In this document: in pieces, positions 1 to 9,015 of the stretch
Layout of the letters: each line of letters starts with the position of its first letter
How positions within the stretch are numbered: the first letter of the stretch is position 1
NCBI GenBank assembly: GCA_031276035.1
Contig: JAISNV010000035.1
Location: forward strand, 62,001 to 126,000
Source of the DNA: Bacteroidales bacterium
GTDB taxonomy: Bacteria; Bacteroidota; Bacteroidia; Bacteroidales; BM520
DNA: 64,000 nucleotides
Direction of reading: 5' to 3'
Position numbers and translations under genes: made by a program
The notes under the pieces: model-generated
Seen by the model: the letters and a program-made list of their open reading frames with translations, nothing else
What the model was told of the DNA's origin: nothing
Database searches by the model: none

Positions 1-1106
1 AATTTATCGGATACTTTTTTAAGAATATGGTTTGAAATTTTCTTAACATTCGAATCACTTTGAAGTGAACTTCGAGAAACATTGAGTGGGATATCCGGAG
101 AGTCTAAAATTCCATGTAAAAGTGTAAGAAAATCAGGAACGATTCCTTCTACATTATCGGTTACAAAAACCTGATTAGAATATAACTGTATCTTTTCTTT
201 CTGAATTTCCACATTTCTTTTTATTTTAGGAAAATATAAAATTCCGGTCAGATTGAATGGATAATCAACATTCAGGTGTACATAAAACAGAGGATCGTCA
301 TAGGTTGCAGGATATAATTCATGATAAAACTTTATGTAATCTTCATCTGTTAAATCATTCGGCTTCTGTTTCCAAAGAGGATTGGTATTGTTTATTACTC
401 TCGGTATTTTAACTTCTTTGGTTTTTTGTTTGCCGTCTTTGTCGGTTTCGCCTTCAATAGGTTCATAAACGGTTTCCGTTCCGAAAATGATAGGAACTGG
501 TAAAAATTTACAATATTTCTTTAGTAAAGAATAAATTTTATTTTCGTCTAAATATTCTTCGGCATCTTTACTTATATGAAGAATTACATCGGTTCCCCTG
601 GTTTCTTTTTTTCCTTCCGAAATCGAATAATCGATACTACCATCGCATTCCCAATGAACAGCTTTAGTTTGGCCGCCTTGTTTGTAAGTTTTTGTCAGTA
701 TTTCTACTTTGTCGGAAACCATAAATGCCGAATAGAATCCCATTCCGAAATGACCGATTATAGCATTTACTTCACTTTCGGATTTGTTTTTAAACTTTGC
801 AACAAAGTCTTCTGCGCCGGAAAAAGCTATTTCAGTGATGTACTTTATTACCTCATCATGTGTCATTCCGATACCGCTGTCTGATATTGTTAAAGTTTTT
901 TTCTTTTTGTCGATTGTAATATTAATACTCAAATCACCCATTTCACCGGTAAATTTTCCCAGTCCCGAAAGCGTTTTTAATTTTTGAGTAGCATCAACGG
1001 CGTTAGAAACTAATTCTCTTAAAAATATTTCCTGATCAGTATATAAAAATTTCTTTATTATTGGAAATATGTTTTCTGTTTTAACATTAATTTTTCCTTT
1101 TTCCAT
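1..1106 (-). CDS. htpG: Molecular chaperone HtpG (Hsp90 family), N-terminal part
   Basis: ATP-dependent cytosolic Hsp90 chaperone. The frame is open from the ATG at 1106 to the left window edge, giving about 368 residues of a protein that is usually 600-680 residues long, so the C-terminal part lies outside. The N-terminal GHKL ATPase domain is clear: the segment FLRELVSNAVDA contains the catalytic Glu and the Mg-binding Asn, ISDSGIGMT is the nucleotide-binding loop, and GHFGMGFYSAFMV is the lid and G-rich motif. The middle domain follows with VDNVEG-like and LNVSRSSLQ motifs. The start begins the conserved sequence that ends in ENIFPIIKKFLY. Upstream lie a hairpin (1134-1155) and a palindrome (1180-1192) that resembles one before lon. 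Confidence 0.97.
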   Translation of the reverse strand, partial: MEKGKINVKTENIFPIIKKFLYTDQEIFLRELVSNAVDATQKLKTLSGLGKFTGEMGDLSINITIDKKKKTLTISDSGIGMTHDEVIKYITEIAFSGAEDFVAKFKNKSESEVNAIIGHFGMGFYSAFMVSDKVEILTKTYKQGGQTKAVHWECDGSIDYSISEGKKETRGTDVILHISKDAEEYLDENKIYSLLKKYCKFLPVPIIFGTETVYEPIEGETDKDGKQKTKEVKIPRVINNTNPLWKQKPNDLTDEDYIKFYHELYPATYDDPLFYVHLNVDYPFNLTGILYFPKIKRNVEIQKEKIQLYSNQVFVTDNVEGIVPDFLTLLHGILDSPDIPLNVSRSSLQSDSNVKKISNHILKKVSDK

Positions 1107-1133
1107 AATTTCAATTTCAATTTAACAATTGTG

Positions 1134-1155
1134 AGGCATATCAAAATTTATGCCT
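1134..1155 (-). promoter_or_regulatory. Stem-loop in the htpG leader
   Basis: Perfect 7-bp inverted repeat AGGCATA/TATGCCT with an 8-nt loop, 28-49 nt upstream of the htpG ATG and probably within its leader. It has no U-tract, so it is not a terminator. Its role is unknown. Confidence 0.4.
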
Positions 1156-1179
1156 TTGATTAAATTTCATAACTAGCCG

Positions 1180-1192
1180 TGTCAAAATGACA
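1180..1192 (-). promoter_or_regulatory. Palindrome upstream of htpG (TGTCA-N3-TGACA)
   Basis: Perfect 5+3+5 palindrome about 74-86 nt upstream of the htpG ATG. On the gene strand it includes TTGACA. The 11-mer TGTCAAAATGA (plus strand, 1180-1190) recurs exactly upstream of lon at 21094-21104. No good TAnnTTTG element is seen before htpG, so this could be an operator or an alternative promoter element of a stress regulon. That is inference from two sites. Confidence 0.4.
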
Positions 1193-1378
1193 TGAAGTAT
1201 ATGAAATATTAATGTCATTAATTAATAAAAGGTTTAAGCATTAAGCAATCCAAAGTAATGAAAAATGGTTTTAATATTAAAAAAGAATAAGTTTTTGTTT
1301 TGAACTAAAAAATCAGAAGATTAATTCTTAATTATTATTTATATTAATAAACCATTTTTATATTGAAGCTTATTCTTG

Positions 1379-2800
1379 TTATACACCGCGACCCTGAAAT
1401 ACTATCTTAACCGTAAAGATTAAGATTTTAAAATCCATGGCTAAAGACATATTTTCAATGTACAGTAAATCATAAGGTAAGCGTTCGATCATTTGATCAA
1501 TATTTTCCGCATAACCGTATTTAACCTGCCCCCAGCTTGTTATTCCCGGTTTTATCTTTAGCAAAAGTCTGTAATACGGAGCTCTTTCGGTAATTTTATT
1601 AATGTAATATTCTCTTTCCGGCCTGGGGCCTACAATACTCATTTGCCCTATCAATACAGTATAAAATTGAGGCAATTCATCCAGTCTGTATTTTCTGATA
1701 AACTTACCGAAGGGAGTAATTCTGGTGTCGTCTTTAGACGAAAGTTGTGGCCCGGCATCTTCGGCATTAACATACATTGATCTGAATTTGTACATCATAA
1801 AAGGTTTGCCGCCTTTTCCTATTCTCTCTTGTCCGTAAAAAATAGGTCCGGGAGAAGAGCGCTTAACCCCAATAGCAGTAATTAAGTAAATAGGGGAGGC
1901 AATAATCAAAACTAAAGATGAAGCAACAATATCAAAACCTCTTTTGATAACCTTCTGCCATATTGGTAAGGGTTCGGGATTTATTTCTATTAATGGAACA
2001 TTGAAAATTCCGGTTGTTCGCACCGCACCCATCAAAATATCTTGTAAGATAGGCTTTATTTTTAATATAACATCATGATTTTCAAGAATGTTTATAATAG
2101 ATTCAACAACTTTAAATTCGGTTCGTTCAATTGCTATAATTACTTCTTCAACATCATATTTAGAGATAATTGTTGATAAATCGGAATAATTTCCTAAATG
2201 GGGAATAAACTTTTCTAATTTGTATTCGGGATATTCAACAGCATTTACGAAGCCTACAAAGAAATTGCCGGAATAATTCTGTTTTGCGGTTAATTCTTCG
2301 TAAATTTCTAAAGCATTTCCGTTGCTGCCGATTATTATAGTATTGAATCCGATTATCTTTTTATCAATTTTTCGAATTGAATTTGTTGTGATAATTAGTC
2401 TGAAAATAGATGTGATGATGAAATGAGTGGAGAATAAGAGTAAAAAATATTTGTAATATCCCTTATAAGATTCAACGTTATCATCTAAAATAATTGCAAA
2501 GAAAAGTATAATGCTGCCGATCAGACATATTAAGAATGTTCTACCCAGTTCTGTCAAACGAGATTTGTTAAACACTTTGCGATAAGTACCAACAAGAACA
2601 TAAAGTATTAACCAACATAAAGGAATTAGTACCAATCCGAACCAAAAATTTTTATCTACAATAATAGATCTGTATAACAAATCCAAATCCCAGATTTCAA
2701 ATGTTTTTCTGATGAAAAAAAATGCTACCCATGCAAGTACTGCCGCAATGTAGTCTGTTATTACACATTTAGCAGTTTGTAATTGTATATTTTTAGTCAT
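1379..2800 (-). CDS. Exopolysaccharide polyprenyl glycosylphosphotransferase (WcaJ/WbaP type)
   Basis: Integral membrane enzyme that would transfer a sugar-1-phosphate onto undecaprenyl phosphate, the first step of a surface glycan. It has 473 residues. The N-terminal part holds hydrophobic segments, the middle has a Rossmann-like CoA-binding_3 domain (near IIIGSNGNALEIY), and the last ~190 residues are the bacterial sugar transferase domain. That domain begins with a membrane segment at KRGFDIVASSLVLI and carries the family motifs KFRSM, DELPQ and VGPRPE. The start lies 3 nt after the stop of the lipoprotein gene, so the two are co-transcribed. The donor sugar cannot be read from the sequence. 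Confidence 0.92.
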   Translation of the reverse strand: MTKNIQLQTAKCVITDYIAAVLAWVAFFFIRKTFEIWDLDLLYRSIIVDKNFWFGLVLIPLCWLILYVLVGTYRKVFNKSRLTELGRTFLICLIGSIILFFAIILDDNVESYKGYYKYFLLLFSTHFIITSIFRLIITTNSIRKIDKKIIGFNTIIIGSNGNALEIYEELTAKQNYSGNFFVGFVNAVEYPEYKLEKFIPHLGNYSDLSTIISKYDVEEVIIAIERTEFKVVESIINILENHDVILKIKPILQDILMGAVRTTGIFNVPLIEINPEPLPIWQKVIKRGFDIVASSLVLIIASPIYLITAIGVKRSSPGPIFYGQERIGKGGKPFMMYKFRSMYVNAEDAGPQLSSKDDTRITPFGKFIRKYRLDELPQFYTVLIGQMSIVGPRPEREYYINKITERAPYYRLLLKIKPGITSWGQVKYGYAENIDQMIERLPYDLLYIENMSLAMDFKILIFTVKIVFQGRGV

Positions 2801-2803
2801 TTA

Positions 2804-3694
2804 TTAATAAACTAGTTTTATATTGTCAAAATAGAACTCTGTTTTTTCAATAGTGTCTTCATCGGCATTTCCGCCCGAAATATAAATATTGAAATAACTG
2901 GCATTGTAACATTCTAAAATCAGTTGAGTTAAGTTGACATATATCTTTCGCCAATTATCCCGCGAAACAATATAAATTGCCGGATATTTAATTATAGCAC
3001 TTCCTTCATAAGTTGCTTTAATACCTACCTCAATTGTGCTGCCGACTTTATAATCCAATTCTAAATATATTGCGCTCCCGTTAGTTGGTAAATCGCTATA
3101 TGATTTAGAAGTTTCAACTTCGAAATATGTATTTTCATTTTCAAGAACTATTTTCCCGGAGAATTTACCTTCGAATACTTCACCACCTGTTGCGATTTGC
3201 ATATCAGCTTCGCTATTTTGATTAGCGATAAGCGATGAAGAATAATTTTCAAAATCTTCTATCCATTTGAAAGTCATATTATCAGGGCTGATGTAGTTGA
3301 AAGTAGGGGATTCAATCTTGGTAATTTCTCCACGAATAAGATTAACAGAGCCTAAATCATATTTATCATAGAAAGGATAATATACTCTGGAATCAATACT
3401 TCCGTTGTCCATAATACCGGCACGTAAAAAAATGTTTGTTGAGCCGCCTCTTAATATCGGAAATACAACAGGAAGTTCATAAATTCCCTGAATCTGATTA
3501 TCAACATATACCCAAACATCTACAATAGCACTTGATGATGAACCTTGTATGTTAGGATATTTTGCATTGAAGTATGCCGTGTCGATTTGAATGTATGACG
3601 GGATTCCTTCCGGATTATTATATCCGCATGAAGTTAATAAACAAACAAATAATGTAAAGGCTAATATTATTGCTTTATTGTAAAATTTTCTCAT
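2804..3694 (-). CDS. Hypothetical lipoprotein in a glycan operon
   Basis: I do not recognise a named family. The 296-residue product starts with a positively charged end and a hydrophobic segment, followed by a lipobox L-T-S-C with Cys23, so it is probably an envelope lipoprotein. The rest is rich in Ser, Tyr, Asn and Ile. The C-terminal half has a beta-sandwich look (WIEDFENY, TYFEVE, YLELDYKVGS, FYFDNIKLVY) reminiscent of carbohydrate-binding jelly rolls, but this is an impression only. It lies between an oxidoreductase gene (31 nt by the revised start) and the glycosylphosphotransferase gene (3 nt), so it probably serves the same envelope pathway. Confidence 0.75.
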   Translation of the reverse strand: MRKFYNKAIILAFTLFVCLLTSCGYNNPEGIPSYIQIDTAYFNAKYPNIQGSSSSAIVDVWVYVDNQIQGIYELPVVFPILRGGSTNIFLRAGIMDNGSIDSRVYYPFYDKYDLGSVNLIRGEITKIESPTFNYISPDNMTFKWIEDFENYSSSLIANQNSEADMQIATGGEVFEGKFSGKIVLENENTYFEVETSKSYSDLPTNGSAIYLELDYKVGSTIEVGIKATYEGSAIIKYPAIYIVSRDNWRKIYVNLTQLILECYNASYFNIYISGGNADEDTIEKTEFYFDNIKLVY

Positions 3695-3725
3695 AATTAA
3701 TAAACGAACTTAAGTATAGATTATT

Positions 3726-4715
3726 TTAATTTATGACCTTTTTTAATGACTCGTTGACCATATCGTTGATTTTGTTGGAAATGGTTAAGGCATCTATTCC
3801 GTCTTGCATTGTAACAATAGGATCGGCATCATTTATGATTGCGTCATAAAAACTTTCTAATTCGGTTTTTATGGCGTTTATGTCTTTGATAGGAGGATTC
3901 TCGAAAACAAGTTGACGTACATTTTCTCCATCAGCATCTTCAACAATAAGGGCAAAAGGATCGGAATAATCGGGATTATCGGATACATTAATAATTTCCG
4001 AAGTTTTCTTTAAGAAATCAATAACAATATATGAATTATGCTGGAAGATTCTGAATTTTCTCATTTTCTTCATGGAGATTCTACTGGCAGTGAGGTTTGC
4101 CACAGAGCCGTTTTCAAATTCTATGCGAGTATTTGCTATATCGGCGGTTTTACTGATTACCGGAACACCGCTGGCCTGAATGTTCTTGATCGGCGATTTT
4201 ACGATATGAAGCAAAATATCGATATCATGAATCATCAGGTCTAAGATAACAGGTACGTCGGTACCGCGCGGATTATAATCCGATAGCCTGTGTATTTCAA
4301 TAAACATAGGATCTTTTATTCTATCTTTAACTGAAAGATAAGCAGGGTTAAATCTCTCAACATGCCCTACCTGTACTTTTACATTAACCTCAGAAGCAAT
4401 TTTTGCCAACTCTATGGCTTCTTCTGTTGTGGCTACAATTGGTTTTTCCAGAAAGACATGTTTTCCCATTTTTAATGCCAGAGATGCACACTCAAAGTGT
4501 TTGATTGTCGGGGTAACAATATCCACAATGTCAACTTCGGAAATTAATTCTTCAAGATTATCGAAAGCGGTTATATTATATTCTTTCGCAACAATTTTTG
4601 CTACGTCTTTATTTATGTCGTAAAAACCAATTAAATTAAGTTCGGGAATTTCTTTAATACATTTTATATGAATTTTGCCGAGATGACCGGCTCCAAGAAC
4701 ACCAATTTTCAGCAT
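3726..4715 (-). CDS. Gfo/Idh/MocA family NAD(P)-dependent oxidoreductase
   Basis: Cytosolic dehydrogenase of the sugar/inositol oxidoreductase family, 329 residues from the chosen start. The start at 4715 places MLKIGVLGAGHLG directly before the first strand, with the dinucleotide motif GAGHLG. The family motif EKPI (in GKHVFLEKPIV) is present, followed by GHVERFNPA. The C-terminal alpha/beta domain contains LDLMIHDIDIL, with the conserved catalytic-type His-Asp. A TTG at 4733 would lengthen it by six residues but falls inside the -7 promoter element, so it is rejected. It is first of three genes with a lipoprotein and a glycan-initiating transferase, which suggests nucleotide-sugar or glycan precursor metabolism. 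The substrate is unknown. Confidence 0.9.
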   Translation of the reverse strand: MLKIGVLGAGHLGKIHIKCIKEIPELNLIGFYDINKDVAKIVAKEYNITAFDNLEELISEVDIVDIVTPTIKHFECASLALKMGKHVFLEKPIVATTEEAIELAKIASEVNVKVQVGHVERFNPAYLSVKDRIKDPMFIEIHRLSDYNPRGTDVPVILDLMIHDIDILLHIVKSPIKNIQASGVPVISKTADIANTRIEFENGSVANLTASRISMKKMRKFRIFQHNSYIVIDFLKKTSEIINVSDNPDYSDPFALIVEDADGENVRQLVFENPPIKDINAIKTELESFYDAIINDADPIVTMQDGIDALTISNKINDMVNESLKKVIN

Positions 4716-4730
4716 AAAAAATTTTTTTTG

Positions 4731-4738
4731 CAAATGTA
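4731..4738 (-). promoter_or_regulatory. Bacteroidota -7 promoter element for the oxidoreductase-lipoprotein-transferase operon
   Basis: TACATTTG on the minus strand matches TAnnTTTG, 15 nt before the ATG at 4715. A -33 TTTG is not obvious. Confidence 0.6.
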
Positions 4739-4786
4739 GTAAATTTATAGAAACTTAGTGTTACTTTCGCAGTTTCTTTTTATATT

Positions 4787-5464
4787 ATGAATGATAATTT
4801 CAGACATCAAGGATTAAGACAAAAATTAGTTGATATAATTAGAGAAAAATCAGACAATAAGATAGATGAAAAAGTTTTGAATGCAATAAATCATGTCCCG
4901 CGACATGTGTTTATAGATTCAAGTTTTTTGGAATTTGCATATGAAGATAAGCCGTTCTCTATCGGTCATGATCAAACAATTTCTCAACCTTCAACTGTTG
5001 CTATTCAAACTCATTTGCTTGATATTGTTCCGGGGCAGAAAGTGCTTGAAATAGGTACTGGTTCGGGATATCAGGCGGCTGTTCTTAATGCCTTGGGTGC
5101 GAAAGTATTTACTATTGAACGTCAAAGGGAATTGTTCGATAAAACTCAACCTTTTCTTAAAAAATATTATCCTAAAATAAAATGTTTTTTAGCCGACGGT
5201 TATAAGGGTTTAACTTCTTATCAACCATTTGATAGAATAATTGTTACGGCTGCTGCTCCGTATGTTCCGGAAGAACTTAAGCAACAGCTTGTAGTTGGCG
5301 GAAAATTGATAATTCCGATTGATATTATAGATCAAAACAGAAATAAAATACAACTGATGAAATTATTTGTTAAAATTGCAGAGGATGAATTTGAAGTAAG
5401 CGAACACGGATATTTTAATTTTGTCCCGATGCTTTCCGATATAACAAAATTTAAATCGAAATAA
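4787..5464 (+). CDS. pcm: Protein-L-isoaspartate O-methyltransferase
   Basis: SAM-dependent repair enzyme that methylates isoaspartyl residues in damaged proteins; cytosolic. The 225-residue length is normal for the family. Family motifs include the FIDSSFLEFAYED segment, the region ending in ISQPSTVAIQTHLL, motif I VLEIGTGSGYQAAVL, and RIIVTAAAPYVPEEL near the C-terminal third. The ATG at 4787 is about 18 nt downstream of TACTTTCG, a one-mismatch version of the -7 element. It diverges from the oxidoreductase operon and is followed after 23 nt by transketolase, so the three plus-strand genes may be co-transcribed. Confidence 0.95.
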   Translation: MNDNFRHQGLRQKLVDIIREKSDNKIDEKVLNAINHVPRHVFIDSSFLEFAYEDKPFSIGHDQTISQPSTVAIQTHLLDIVPGQKVLEIGTGSGYQAAVLNALGAKVFTIERQRELFDKTQPFLKKYYPKIKCFLADGYKGLTSYQPFDRIIVTAAAPYVPEELKQQLVVGGKLIIPIDIIDQNRNKIQLMKLFVKIAEDEFEVSEHGYFNFVPMLSDITKFKSK

Positions 5465-5487
5465 AATCTTAAAAACCGATTATTTAT

Positions 5488-6336
5488 ATGAATTCTCAAA
5501 TGTTGAAAAGTATGGCAATGCAGGTAAAAAGAGATTCCCTGCGGATGATACATACTGCTAAATCCGGCCATCCCGGCGGTTCATTGAGCTGTGCCGAATA
5601 CCTTGTTTGTCTTTATTTCTTTGAAATGAATATTAATCCTGAAAAATTCACTTTGGAAGCTAATGGAGAAGACGTGTTTTATCTTTCAAACGGACATATT
5701 TGTCCGGCTTGGTACAGCACACTCGCTCGTAGAGGTTATTTTCCTATAGAAGAACTTTCAACTTTAAGGCAATTTGATTCGAGATTACAGGGGCATCCTT
5801 CAATGTCGCACAATCTTCCGGGAATACGCTCGGCTTCAGGTTCGCTCGGCCAAGGGTTGTCTGTGGCTATAGGTCATGCCTTGGCAAAAAAAGCTAACAA
5901 CGATGATTCCTTGGTTTATGCTCTGCTTGGTGACGGAGAATTGCAAGAAGGTCAAGTCTGGGAAGCCGCTATGTATGCCGGTTCAAAACATATAAATAAT
6001 ATTATTGCCGCAGTCGATTATAATGGTCAACAAATTGACGGCAAAGTTGATGACGTTATTTCTTTAGGCGACTTAAAAGCCAAATGGGAGGCTTTCGGCT
6101 GGCATGTTATTAGTGTTAAACATGGAAATGATGTTGATGATATTTTAAAAGCATTACATGATGCTAAGAAAGATTTACATAAAACAAAACCTGTTATGCT
6201 GTTGTTACATACTGTAATGAGTTCTGGTGTTGACTTTATGGAGAATGATCATAAGTGGCACGGAGTTGCGCCTAATGATGAGCAACTTGCAAAAGCTTTG
6301 GAGAAATTAGATGCGGATTCGTTATCTGATTATTAA
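5488..6336 (+). CDS. Transketolase, N-terminal (TPP pyrophosphate-binding) subunit
   Basis: One half of a split transketolase, the thiamine-diphosphate enzyme of the non-oxidative pentose phosphate pathway. The 282 residues correspond to the N-terminal domain of full-length enzymes. It has the TPP motif GDG (148-150) ending in Asn179, the segment GHPGGSLS with the conserved His28, and SGSLGQGLSVAIGHA. The protein ends shortly after MENDHKWHGVAPN, where the linker to the second domain lies in fused forms. The partner subunit begins 159 nt downstream on the same strand, so the active enzyme is expected to be a heteromeric assembly. Split transketolases are common in anaerobes and in many Bacteroidota. 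Confidence 0.95.
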   Translation: MNSQMLKSMAMQVKRDSLRMIHTAKSGHPGGSLSCAEYLVCLYFFEMNINPEKFTLEANGEDVFYLSNGHICPAWYSTLARRGYFPIEELSTLRQFDSRLQGHPSMSHNLPGIRSASGSLGQGLSVAIGHALAKKANNDDSLVYALLGDGELQEGQVWEAAMYAGSKHINNIIAAVDYNGQQIDGKVDDVISLGDLKAKWEAFGWHVISVKHGNDVDDILKALHDAKKDLHKTKPVMLLLHTVMSSGVDFMENDHKWHGVAPNDEQLAKALEKLDADSLSDY

Positions 6337-6495
6337 AAGCGGTTAACATTAAATTGCCGAGATAAACAAAATTTATAAATCAAATAAAAATAATCCGTAT
6401 AATTTCATAGTGTCGTTTTTAGATGATATTTAAATTGCTCATTATACTTGGCTCATATTACTTTTAATCAAAAATAAACAAACAAAAAATTACGT

Positions 6496-7449
6496 ATGAA
6501 AGAATATAAAATACTAGATAATAAAGATACTCGCTCCGGATTTGGTCAAGGTTTACATGAATTAGGAAGTCTAAACCCAAATGTTGTTGCCTTGTGCGCT
6601 GATCTAACCGGTTCTTTGAAAATGGATGCTTTTGCCAAAGATTTTCCTGAAAGGTTTTACCAAGTAGGAATTGCAGAGGCCAACATGATGGGAATTGCTG
6701 CCGGTTTGGCAACAGCGGGCAAAATACCTTTTACAGGAACATTTGCTAATTTCTCGACAGCAAGAGTTTATGATCAGGTCAGACAATCTATTGCTTACTC
6801 GAATAAGAATGTTAAAATATGTGCTTCACATGCGGGAATTACTCTTGGTGAAGATGGCGCAACTCATCAAACTTTAGAAGATATCGGGATGATGAAAATG
6901 TTGCCGGGAATGACTGTTATTGTTCCTTGCGATTACGAACAAACCCGACAGGCTACTATAGCTGTTGCGGAACATCAAGGGCCTGTTTATCTAAGATTCG
7001 GAAGACCAAAACAACCGGTTTTTACTGCCGCAAGAGAAGAATTTGTAATCGGTAAAGCTCAAATGATTAATCCCGGAACCGAGGTTTCGATTTTTGCGAC
7101 GGGAATAATGGTGTGGGAAGCAATACTAGCATGTAATTTTTTGGAAGATAGAGGTATTAGCGCTGAAGTGATAAATATTCATACGATAAAACCTTTGGAT
7201 AATCAAGCGATTATAAATTCTGTTAAGAAAACGGGTTGCGTTGTTACTGCAGAAGAACATCAATTGAACGGAGGACTCTGTGATTCTATTTCCCAATTAC
7301 TTGCGCGAGAATATCCTGTTCCTGTTGAACCGGTAGCGGTTTTTGATGTATGGGGACAAAGCGGAACTCCGGAAAAACTTTTGAAGGAATATAGACTTGA
7401 TGCTTCGGCAATTATAGAAGCAACAATGAGAGCTATTGAACGCAAATAG
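6496..7449 (+). CDS. Transketolase, C-terminal (pyrimidine-binding) subunit
   Basis: Second half of the split transketolase, 317 residues. It carries the pyrimidine-binding domain with the catalytic Glu61 in VGIAEANMMG, which activates the TPP aminopyrimidine. GLATAGKIPF, THQTLEDIGMMK and the phosphate-contact region VYLRFGRPK follow. The transketolase C-terminal domain covers about residues 185-310 (IFATGIMVWEA, TAEEHQLNGGL, VWGQSGTPEKLL). With the upstream gene it gives a complete enzyme. The 159-nt gap between them shows no terminator that I can recognise. Confidence 0.95.
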   Translation: MKEYKILDNKDTRSGFGQGLHELGSLNPNVVALCADLTGSLKMDAFAKDFPERFYQVGIAEANMMGIAAGLATAGKIPFTGTFANFSTARVYDQVRQSIAYSNKNVKICASHAGITLGEDGATHQTLEDIGMMKMLPGMTVIVPCDYEQTRQATIAVAEHQGPVYLRFGRPKQPVFTAAREEFVIGKAQMINPGTEVSIFATGIMVWEAILACNFLEDRGISAEVINIHTIKPLDNQAIINSVKKTGCVVTAEEHQLNGGLCDSISQLLAREYPVPVEPVAVFDVWGQSGTPEKLLKEYRLDASAIIEATMRAIERK

Positions 7450-7574
7450 CCGAAATTCCTAAAGCTTAGCCAGCAAATAATTGAAAATTATATATAGATT
7501 CTGAAATTATATCTATCGAATTTATTTCGATTGAAAATTTTCAGAAACTAAAAATTACGATAAACTTTTAGTTT

Positions 7575-9005
7575 CTATTTCTTCTTACTAATTAGTAATA
7601 ATCCTATAAACGTTATTGCGCCGTTTACTATTATCAATGCAAACCCGAATGGAAATATAGTGTTGAGGTAATAGCATAGTATAGGTGCGGCTATGGCTAT
7701 AATTGGAACGTATTTGTCTTTTAGATTCAATTTTGTGAATAATCCTAAAGCAAATAATCCTAGTAGCGGACCGTAGGTGTATCCGGCAATCATAAATATT
7801 GTAGTAATTACGGAGTTGTCGTTGAGTTTATTGAAGGCCAGAATTAGAAAAATCATCAATATTGCGAAGGTGAAATGCACTTTTATACGAATACTTTTTT
7901 TCTTTTCTTCGGAAAGATCCTTGCGTTTTCCTTCAAAACCAAGAAAATCTATACAAAAACTTGTTGTTAAAGCGGTTAGTGCTCCGTCGCCGCTCGAATA
8001 TGCTGCGGAGATCAATCCTATCATAAAAACGATTCCGGCTGCAGGACCAAGGTATTTCAACATAATAAGAGGAAATAATTTATCGGTTTGTGCCGGAATT
8101 GGAATTCCTTGTGCATCTGCAAAAATATAAAGAGCTATTCCTAAAACCAAAAACAAAAAATTAACGGGAATCAAACAAGAACTCATCATAAACATGTTCT
8201 TTTGTGCACTTTTTAAGTTTTTACAACTCAGATTTTTCTGCATCATATCCTGGTCTAATCCGGTCATAGTTACCGCAATAAAAGCTCCCCCGAAAAATTG
8301 TTTCAAATAATGAAGTCTGCTGTTCCAATCGGTTACAATCATTTTTGAGTAATCGTGTTGGAAGATTTTTGTAAACATCTCAGGCATGCTGATATTAAGT
8401 GTTTTTACTATCATAATGAAGCACACAATCAAGGATACAATCATAAAGGTTGTTTGCAGAGTATCTGTCCATATAATTGTTTTGATACCTCCTTTGAATG
8501 TGTACAGCATGATTAATCCTACAAATATTGTTGTTGTTACTGCAAATGGTATATTCCATGCATCAAATACGAATTTCTGTAAAACATAGGCAACAAGGAA
8601 CAATCGGCCGGCAGCACCAAGTAATTTCGAAATAATGAAGAAAGTAGAACCTGTTCTATATGATATATTTCCGAATCTTTGTTGCAAATATGTATAAATT
8701 GTCGTAAGTTTTAACTTGTAATAAACAGGCAATAAAACTGTTGCAATTATTGCGTAGCCGAGTAAATATCCGAAAACAACCATCATATAGGAAAATCCCG
8801 AATGATAAACATCGCCCGGAATGGAGATGAATGTAACGCCAGATAGTGACGCACCTATCATTCCGTAAGCAACAATGGGCCATGAGGATTTCCTTTCTCC
8901 TATGAAGTAACTTTCATTCTTAGCTTTTCGCGAAGTAAAAAATGAAATAATAAAAATTATTAGCGTGTATGCGAGAAAACAAATTAAAATCAGTCCTGAA
9001 CTCAT
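7575..9005 (-). CDS. Sodium:solute symporter (SSS/SLC5 family)
   Basis: Inner-membrane Na+-coupled transporter of 476 residues with about 13 hydrophobic segments. Family hallmarks are the N-terminal SSYFIGERKSS-type loop (here NESYFIGERKSSWP), GASLSGVTFISIPG with the unwound first repeat helix, and GGIKTIIWTDTLQT, the SSS signature. GLISAAYSSGDGALTALTTS is the sodium-site helix. The ATG at 9005 is chosen because it precedes the first transmembrane helix. An in-frame upstream start at 9059 would overlap the preceding coding sequence and add a polar tail. It begins 10 nt after the hddC-gmhB stop, so it is probably in the same transcript. The substrate cannot be told. Confidence 0.88.
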   Translation of the reverse strand: MSSGLILICFLAYTLIIFIISFFTSRKAKNESYFIGERKSSWPIVAYGMIGASLSGVTFISIPGDVYHSGFSYMMVVFGYLLGYAIIATVLLPVYYKLKLTTIYTYLQQRFGNISYRTGSTFFIISKLLGAAGRLFLVAYVLQKFVFDAWNIPFAVTTTIFVGLIMLYTFKGGIKTIIWTDTLQTTFMIVSLIVCFIMIVKTLNISMPEMFTKIFQHDYSKMIVTDWNSRLHYLKQFFGGAFIAVTMTGLDQDMMQKNLSCKNLKSAQKNMFMMSSCLIPVNFLFLVLGIALYIFADAQGIPIPAQTDKLFPLIMLKYLGPAAGIVFMIGLISAAYSSGDGALTALTTSFCIDFLGFEGKRKDLSEEKKKSIRIKVHFTFAILMIFLILAFNKLNDNSVITTIFMIAGYTYGPLLGLFALGLFTKLNLKDKYVPIIAIAAPILCYYLNTIFPFGFALIIVNGAITFIGLLLISKKK

Positions 9006-9015
9006 TAAATTAGTT

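Noticed and set aside
576..987. Plus-strand open frames inside htpG
   Set aside because: They lie antisense to a well-conserved minus-strand HtpG reading frame and encode low-complexity sequence with no family motif.
4716..4733. TTG start six codons upstream in the Gfo/Idh/MocA gene
   Set aside because: The TTG is part of the -7 element TACATTTG, so it would precede any transcript. The same reasoning removes the TTG starts at 35406 (prfA) and 44901 (polyprenyl synthetase).
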